From Desulfobacterales bacterium (lineage in GTDB: Bacteria; Desulfobacterota; Desulfobacteria; Desulfobacterales; UBA5852), in the NCBI GenBank assembly GCA_030066455.1, contig JASJBQ010000241.1:1-7514 (forward strand): a stretch of 7,514 bases of DNA, given 5' to 3'. The notes under the pieces were generated by a model. It saw nothing but the letters and a program-made list of their open reading frames with translations, had not been told where the DNA came from and made no database searches. Positions 1 through 7,514 of this stretch are shown piece by piece. Both the position numbers and the translations under genes were made by a program. Within the stretch, counting starts at the first letter, position 1; each line of letters opens with the position of its first letter.

Positions 1-3973
<3,973 letters not shown>

Positions 3974-4105
3974 GGTGTTGTCTCCTGCAAGTACGGTTGA
4001 TGTGGCAATTGGTGAGGTCACGAAGCGTGTCGCCGGCGGCTCAGGTGGGCGAACACTTCGATCGGGGCACTAAAACCAGCTGATTCCGGATGCGCCGGCC
4101 GTCGT

Positions 4106-5902
4106 TCAGCAGGGCGTTTCAACGGCGTCCAAAACCTTCCGGATTTTCTCGCTCAGCTGCTTCATGTTGAAAGGCTTCTGGATAAAGGCGTTGCAGCCGC
4201 GTTCCAGGATCTTGGAGGCTTCGCCGCTGATGCTGTAGCCGCTGGCCAGCAGGACCTTCACTTCCGGGTTGAGCTTCTTGAGTTCGTCGTAGGTCGCGCC
4301 GCCGCCCATGCCGGGCATGACCATGTCCAGGATGACCATGTCGATGCGGGGCATCTGTCGTCGGTAGATGGCCAGGGCATCCCGGCCGTCGCGGGCGGTC
4401 AGCACCTTGTAGCCCAGTTCCTCGAGCAGCTCCTGGCCCACGTCCATGGTGATGTCCTCGTCGTCCACCAGCAGGATGGTTTCGTTGCCCGTGTAGATCC
4501 GGCGTGTGGCGCCGTCTTCCTGCGAACGGGTATGATCGGAAGCCGGCAGATAGATAGTGAAGGTCGTGCCCCGCCCTTTCTCGCTGTAGACGTTGATGTA
4601 GCCGCCGTGGTTTTTGATGATGCCGTAGGCCGAGGCCAACCCCAGCCCGGTGCCGCGCCCCATTTCCTTGGTGGTGAAAAAGGGCTCGAAAATCCGTTTG
4701 CGCGTGGCCCGGTCCATGCCCACGCCGGTGTCCATGATCGAAAGCTTGACATAGGGGCCGGGGACGACCTCGTAAGGGGCCTGGTAGCCGGCGTCCAGTT
4801 CGACGTCTTCGGTCAGCAGGTAGATATCCCCGCCCCCGGGCATGGCCTGCCAGGCGTTGACGAACAGATTCAGCAGGACCTGTTCGATCTGGCCGCGGTC
4901 GGCTGCCACCGGCAGGGTTTCCTTCAAGTGCGCCTTGTGGATCCGGATTTCCTTCTTGGTGCGGCCGAACATCTGGGCGCTTTCCTCCACCAGTTCCCGA
5001 AGGCTGGTGGGCTTGACATTGTATTTGCCGCCCCGGGCGAAACCCAGAAGCTGCTGGGTCAGCTCGGATCCGTTTTCCACATATTTTTCGATGTTCTTCA
5101 GTTTTTCGAAATGGGGATGGTCGGGATCGATCTTGGAGATCATCAGCGAGGTGTTGCCCAGGATACCCATCATGATGTTGTTGAAGTCGTGGGCAATGCC
5201 GCTGGCCAGGGTGCCGATGGCCTCCATCTTGCGGGCCTGCTGCAACTGGGTTTCGAGGCGCTGCTTCTCGCGGGCCACCTTCAGGTTGGCGGTCACGTCG
5301 CGCGCGATGCCCCGGAAACCGACGACACGGCCCCGGGCGCTATTTACCTGGGAGACCGATATCTCCAGGGCGAGCCGATCGCCGTCGGGTCGGAACACGT
5401 CAAAACTGCCGAGGCGCTGGGATTCGCCCGTGAGATAGATCGTGTTCAGGGTGTGCTGCATACGGGTGGCGGTATCGGTGCTGGTGTAGTCCCGGGTGCG
5501 CAGACCCCGCATCTGGCCGGGCGTCCGGCCGACCATGCGGGCAAAGGCGTCGTTGACGAATGTGAGTTTGCCCTTGAGGTCGATCTCGAAATAGCCCTCC
5601 TCCATGGTTTCGATGATATTGCGATAGCGGTCTTCGTCCGCAGGGATCGAGGGCGGGGCGCCAGCCGCCGCTGCGCCCCTGTGGCGGTGGTGCCAGAGAC
5701 CTGCAGCCAGGAGCACGAAAATAAACAGCGCAGCGCTCAGGCGGCCGGCATCCAGGTGCAGAAGTCTTCGGTGGAAGCTCTCGTCCGGAGCGGCGGAAAC
5801 AGACACCAGGGCCATGATCACCCAAATGCCGAAGGTGAGAAGGGCCGCGGTCAGAAGGGTCCTGCCGAACCGATGGTTGTCTGAAATTTTGGAGGATCTC
5901 AT
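4106..5902 (-). CDS. Membrane-anchored PAS hybrid histidine kinase with C-terminal receiver domain
   Basis: This is a sensor kinase of a phosphorelay, 598 residues long. Two hydrophobic segments (about 16-36 and 55-70) bracket a very short outer loop, so sensing is probably cytoplasmic or within the membrane. A PAS domain (about 90-205, ending GFRGIARDVT) follows. A HisKA domain has the H box GIAHDFNN with phospho-acceptor H238. The ATPase domain shows an N box at N349, DTGVGM (391-396), FEPFFTTK (405-412) and GTGLGL (417-422). The receiver domain has the acidic pair D480-D481, phospho-acceptor D526 in VILDMVMPGM, S554 and K576. The ATG at 5902 has GGAG 8 nt upstream and a near-consensus promoter 32 bp away. 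An in-frame ATG at 5962 would lie inside that promoter. No response regulator with an output domain is adjacent, so the partner and signal are unknown. All catalytic residues are present. Confidence 0.92.
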   Translation of the reverse strand: MRSSKISDNHRFGRTLLTAALLTFGIWVIMALVSVSAAPDESFHRRLLHLDAGRLSAALFIFVLLAAGLWHHRHRGAAAAGAPPSIPADEDRYRNIIETMEEGYFEIDLKGKLTFVNDAFARMVGRTPGQMRGLRTRDYTSTDTATRMQHTLNTIYLTGESQRLGSFDVFRPDGDRLALEISVSQVNSARGRVVGFRGIARDVTANLKVAREKQRLETQLQQARKMEAIGTLASGIAHDFNNIMMGILGNTSLMISKIDPDHPHFEKLKNIEKYVENGSELTQQLLGFARGGKYNVKPTSLRELVEESAQMFGRTKKEIRIHKAHLKETLPVAADRGQIEQVLLNLFVNAWQAMPGGGDIYLLTEDVELDAGYQAPYEVVPGPYVKLSIMDTGVGMDRATRKRIFEPFFTTKEMGRGTGLGLASAYGIIKNHGGYINVYSEKGRGTTFTIYLPASDHTRSQEDGATRRIYTGNETILLVDDEDITMDVGQELLEELGYKVLTARDGRDALAIYRRQMPRIDMVILDMVMPGMGGGATYDELKKLNPEVKVLLASGYSISGEASKILERGCNAFIQKPFNMKQLSEKIRKVLDAVETPC

Positions 5903-5933
5903 GGATGCTTCTCCGCCGGGAAGCCAAAAAAAA

Positions 5934-5962
5934 TTTATAGGGTAAACGCAGGGACAAGTCAA
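5934..5962 (-). promoter_or_regulatory. Sigma-70-type promoter of the histidine kinase gene
   Basis: On the minus strand TTGACT (5962-5957), a 17-bp spacer and TATAAA (5939-5934) match the bacterial vegetative consensus closely. Transcription would start near 5927, giving a leader of about 25 nt before the ATG at 5902. The spacer ends with GTTTACCC, so the unusual word GTTTACCCTA (5947-5938), shared with the nifJ and nrfH upstream regions, overlaps the -10 box. A protein binding that word would be placed to repress or modulate this promoter. The promoter is inferred from sequence only. Confidence 0.6.
5938..5947 (-). promoter_or_regulatory. Third copy of the GTTTACCCTA word (single unit)
   Basis: This is an exact copy of the ten bases found in the two 33-bp elements, in the same orientation relative to its downstream gene. 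Here the second ACCCTA unit 20 bp upstream is missing; the kinase -35 hexamer TTGACT occupies that place instead. The A/T-rich continuation (TAAATTT) resembles the ends of the other copies. Confidence 0.45.
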
Positions 5963-6049
5963 ACCGGAAGGGCGTGGGGCGCCTTCAATTCAATGCGACA
6001 ATGGCAGCGCGTATGGCTTCAGACGGTGTCGCAAGAAGTTGGTGATACA

Positions 6050-6141
6050 GCGTGCGAATCCCAAGGAATGCAGCATACAGTCGCACGCCGTGATGATAAA
6101 GGGGTTTCGCGTAACGCCGATATCGAGCGATTTACGAAACC
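6050..6141. repeat. Two inverted repeats between the regulator and kinase genes
   Basis: GCGTGCGA (6050-6057) and TCGCACGC (6081-6088) form perfect 8-bp arms around a 23-nt loop. Nearer the regulator stop codon, GGTTT-CG-CGTAA (6103-6114) can pair with TTACG-AAACC (6132-6141), giving ten pairs with a two-base bulge. Neither is followed by a T tract on the minus strand, so they are not standard intrinsic terminators. They may be 3' end structures of the regulator transcript or protein sites. The function is not established. Confidence 0.3.
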
Positions 6142-6146
6142 GTCGC

Positions 6147-6842
6147 CTAAAGGTCCACCAGTCGCCCGTGCTCGGCCAGCATTTCCAGTTTGTCGCGGTC
6201 GACCAGGCGGATGGTGCGGCCGTTGACCACGATCAGGTTTTTACTCGACATCTTGTTCAGGATGCGCGAGAGCGTCTCGGGAATCGTGCCGATGACGCTG
6301 GCCAGTTGGGCCTTGGAGATGTTCAGGGTGAGGGTGTCGGCGCCTTTTTCCTTGGCGCTCAGAAAGAGCAGGTAGGAGGCCAGCCGGGAAGGCACTTCCT
6401 TGAGAGACAGGTTCTCGATCTGGACCGTAAACTCGCGCAGGCGGTCGGAGAGGATGGCCAGCATGTTGAGGGCCAGGGACGGGCGTTCGTGGATCAGGTC
6501 GACAAAGGCCTGGCGGGGGAAGAATAGCAGCTTGCTGGCGGCGATGGCCTCGGCATTGGCCGGAAAGGATTCCCCGGCAAATACGGCCACCTGGCCGATC
6601 GGCTCCCCCGGCCCCAGGATGTGAAGGATTTTTTCCTTGCCTTCCGGGGATACTTTGTAAACCTTGACCTTGCCGGTCATGACCAGAAAAAAACCAAGGC
6701 CGTCCTCGCCGTCCGAAAATACGAGTTGGTTGCGGCGATAATTCCGCGCGACGGTTATGGCCTGGAGGCTGTCGAGTTCCTTGTCGGACAGGCCTTTAAA
6801 AAATAAAACGTTGGCCAGCAGTTTTCTGATATCGTCTTTCAT
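6147..6842 (-). CDS. Crp/Fnr-family transcription regulator (HcpR-like, no cysteines)
   Basis: This is a 231-residue DNA-binding regulator, normal length for the family. Residues 10-125 form the cyclic-nucleotide-type beta-roll domain, about 125-148 the dimerisation helix, and 150-222 the winged helix. The recognition helix contains ETLSR (189-193), the E-x-x-S-R pattern that in Fnr reads TTGA half sites. The Arg-Ser pair that contacts cAMP in E. coli CRP is replaced (SFPANAEA, 92-99), so cAMP binding is unlikely. There is no cysteine at all, so an Fnr-type iron-sulfur cluster is excluded; a heme or other ligand is possible. I chose the ATG at 6842, preceded by GGGAG, over an in-frame ATG at 6983. 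The longer form would place the palindrome and promoter inside the coding region. It is divergent from nrfH, which suggests a nitrite/NO-stress role like the HcpR/NnrR types; that role is inferred. Confidence 0.9.
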   Translation of the reverse strand: MKDDIRKLLANVLFFKGLSDKELDSLQAITVARNYRRNQLVFSDGEDGLGFFLVMTGKVKVYKVSPEGKEKILHILGPGEPIGQVAVFAGESFPANAEAIAASKLLFFPRQAFVDLIHERPSLALNMLAILSDRLREFTVQIENLSLKEVPSRLASYLLFLSAKEKGADTLTLNISKAQLASVIGTIPETLSRILNKMSSKNLIVVNGRTIRLVDRDKLEMLAEHGRLVDL

Positions 6843-6900
6843 CGGTCTCCCGCAGCGCTTGACCTTCCAGGGCCCGGCGGCGTCGACTGGGCCTGCCGAG

Positions 6901-6931
6901 TTTATAGTGCAGATTAATTGACTTAAGTCAA
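6901..6931 (-). promoter_or_regulatory. Candidate promoter of the Crp/Fnr regulator gene
   Basis: On the minus strand TTGACT (6931-6926) lies 17-19 bp from the A/T-rich run ACTATAAA (6908-6901), depending on which hexamer is taken as -10. The -35 hexamer is itself part of the palindrome 6916-6933. A regulator bound there would overlap RNA polymerase, which suggests negative autoregulation. The predicted start near 6895 leaves a leader of roughly 50 nt before the ATG at 6842. Confidence 0.45.
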
Positions 6932-6933
6932 TT
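6916..6933. promoter_or_regulatory. Fnr-type operator palindrome (TTGAC-N4-GTCAA)
   Basis: AATTGACTTAAGTCAATT is a perfect 18-bp palindrome containing TTGAC-TTAA-GTCAA. Its half-site spacing equals that of the Fnr box TTGAT-N4-ATCAA. It lies 74-91 bp before the start codon of a regulator whose recognition helix has the Fnr-like E-x-x-S-R pattern. The natural reading is that this protein binds here and controls itself. An effect on the divergent nrfH is possible but the distance is about 380 bp. Confidence 0.7.
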
Positions 6934-7032
6934 TTCTGGGCGTTGTCATCTGGTATGGTCGCACCGTGATGAATGCCATTCATTTATTGACATCCGCATC
7001 GTGGTATTCTGGAAAAGGCAATATTTTATCGC

Positions 7033-7048
7033 CCTTGGACATCCAAGG
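7033..7048. promoter_or_regulatory. Short dyad CCTTGGA-CA-TCCAAGG
   Basis: Two perfect 7-bp arms are separated by only two bases. That is too tight for a good RNA hairpin, but it is the usual form of a site for a dimeric protein. It lies in the divergent region, 18 bp before the 33-bp shared element. I do not recognise the binding protein, and a chance dyad cannot be excluded. Confidence 0.35.
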
Positions 7049-7065
7049 CGGACCGGGCCCAGGCC

Positions 7066-7098
7066 ACCCTAAATACCGTCTGTTTACCCTATATTTAG
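7066..7098 (+). promoter_or_regulatory. Shared 33-bp two-unit element, copy B (upstream of nrfH)
   Basis: Reading toward nrfH it is ACCCTAAA, an 8-bp spacer, then GTTTACCCTA and TATTTAG; the ACCCTA units start at 7066 and 7086, exactly 20 bp apart. It matches copy A upstream of nifJ at 28 of 33 positions and in the same orientation to the gene. CCCTA-TATT-TAGGG (7087-7100) adds a local dyad. It ends about 160 bp before the candidate sigma-54 promoter, a plausible distance for an enhancer site. It could also be a promoter with CCCTAA and TATATT boxes 17 bp apart. Confidence 0.6.
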
Positions 7099-7256
7099 GG
7101 CCCACGGTCAAGCCCATGTGTTAGGGAGAGCGACACGACACGAGATCGCGCGCGAACCACTCTCCAGTTGAATGCGTTTTATCCGGTGTCTGCATTTCGA
7201 CAGCTTCGCCATCGACAAATGGAATATTGAAATCACAGCGGAAAAACAAAACTGTC

Positions 7257-7272
7257 TGGCTCTTACCTGGCA
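7257..7272 (+). promoter_or_regulatory. Candidate sigma-54 (-24/-12) promoter of nrfH
   Basis: TGGCTCTTACCTGGCA agrees with TGGCAC-N5-TTGCA at 9 of 11 defined positions and keeps the invariant GG-N10-GC core. A start about 12 bp beyond the GC leaves a leader of about 26 nt before the nrfH ATG, a natural arrangement. In Desulfovibrio vulgaris, nrfHA is known to be under a sigma-54-dependent regulator (NrfR), which makes the candidate more credible. Confidence 0.5.
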
Positions 7273-7308
7273 ATAGCCACGGCATAGCGATCGGGCGAAA
7301 GGATACGT

Positions 7309-7514
7309 ATGAAAACAGACAACCTGATGAAATACATTGCAGTGGGTGCTGTCATCGTTTTGATCGGTCTTTCTGCATATGTAGGCAATGCCTCCAACAT
7401 GATTTCATACCTCTCCGAAGATCCCAAGGTATGTATCAATTGCCACGTGATGAATCCCCAATATGCCACCTGGCAGCATAGTTCCCACAGGGAAAGGGCC
7501 ACCTGCGTGGACTG
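7309..7514 (+). CDS. nrfH: Cytochrome c nitrite reductase small subunit NrfH (partial, runs off right edge)
   Basis: NrfH is a membrane-anchored tetraheme cytochrome of the NapC/NirT family. It takes electrons from menaquinol and passes them to NrfA, which reduces nitrite to ammonia at the outer face of the membrane. The 68 complete codons show a short N-terminus, one membrane helix (about residues 9-25) and the first heme site CINCHVM (42-48), where M48 corresponds to the unusual axial methionine of NrfH heme 1. HSSHRE follows, and the second heme site begins at C66 as the window ends. The ATG at 7309 has AAAGGA 5 nt upstream. The remaining heme sites, and probably nrfA, lie to the right. 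A related NapC/NirT-type quinol dehydrogenase is the main alternative, but the heme 1 C-x-x-C-H-x-M pattern favours NrfH. Confidence 0.88.
   Translation, partial: MKTDNLMKYIAVGAVIVLIGLSAYVGNASNMISYLSEDPKVCINCHVMNPQYATWQHSSHRERATCVD

Larger units (their letters stand above)
6843..7308. promoter_or_regulatory. 466-bp divergent regulatory region between the regulator and nrfH
   Basis: This stretch holds no credible gene. From left to right it contains the regulator promoter overlapping an 18-bp palindrome (6901-6933), a short dyad (7033-7048), the 33-bp shared element (7066-7098) and a candidate sigma-54 promoter just before nrfH (7257-7272). The nrfH leader also has GGAGAG/CTCTCC arms (7125-7130, 7160-7165) and the alternating palindrome TCGCGCGCGA (7146-7155), whose role is unknown. 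The density of dyads suggests several regulators act here. Confidence 0.6.

Noticed and set aside
4532..5884. 450-codon open frame on the plus strand
   Set aside because: It is antisense to the histidine kinase and has the same composition artefact; the kinase motifs on the other strand are unambiguous.
5967..5986. GAAGGCG-CCCCA-CGCCCTTC hairpin as an intrinsic terminator of the regulator gene
   Set aside because: The stem needs a bulge, no T tract follows on the minus strand, and it abuts the kinase -35 box. A terminator role is possible but not supported.
6843..6983. N-terminal extension of the Crp/Fnr regulator to the ATG at 6983
   Set aside because: The extra 47 residues are translated promoter and palindrome sequence with no family counterpart; the ATG at 6842 has a GGGAG site and gives the normal length.
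7227..7481. 84-codon plus-strand frame overlapping nrfH
   Set aside because: It is out of frame with NrfH, which has a ribosome site, a membrane helix and heme motifs; the sigma-54 candidate also lies inside it.

Overview
The window looks like chromosomal DNA of an anaerobic, GC-rich bacterium, most likely a sulfate-reducing Desulfobacterota in the Desulfosarcina/Desulfobacteraceae area. This is inferred from a pyruvate:ferredoxin oxidoreductase whose key residues keep the Desulfovibrio africanus numbering, an oxygen-sensitive class I iron-sulfur fumarase, an NrfH-type cytochrome and a cysteine-free Crp/Fnr regulator. No phage, insertion sequence, CRISPR array, tRNA or rRNA is visible.

Layout. 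Four genes lie on the minus strand, read from right to left: a Crp/Fnr-family regulator (6842-6147), a PAS hybrid histidine kinase (5902-4106), a class I fumarase (3973-2366) and the first 606 codons of pyruvate:ferredoxin oxidoreductase (1818 to the left edge). One gene, nrfH (7309 to the right edge), reads outward on the plus strand, divergent from the regulator. The gaps are 244, 132 and 547 bp between the minus-strand genes and 466 bp between the divergent pair, so the minus-strand genes are probably not one tight operon.

Function. Pyruvate:ferredoxin oxidoreductase and fumarase serve central carbon metabolism: pyruvate to acetyl-CoA, and malate/fumarate interconversion. NrfH is the quinol-oxidising membrane subunit of cytochrome c nitrite reductase, and nrfA probably follows just outside the window. 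The regulator has an Fnr-like recognition helix (E-x-x-S-R), and an 18-bp perfect TTGAC-N4-GTCAA palindrome lies in its own promoter region. Together these suggest a nitrite/nitric-oxide or redox-responsive circuit.

The strongest unexplained signal is in the non-coding DNA. A 33-bp element, 28 of 33 positions identical, lies upstream of both nifJ and nrfH in the same orientation relative to each gene. It contains two ACCCTA units exactly 20 bp apart. Its core GTTTACCCTA recurs a third time at the -10 region of the histidine kinase promoter. I do not recognise this motif, and it may mark an undescribed regulon linking these genes. The protein-coding content itself is ordinary.
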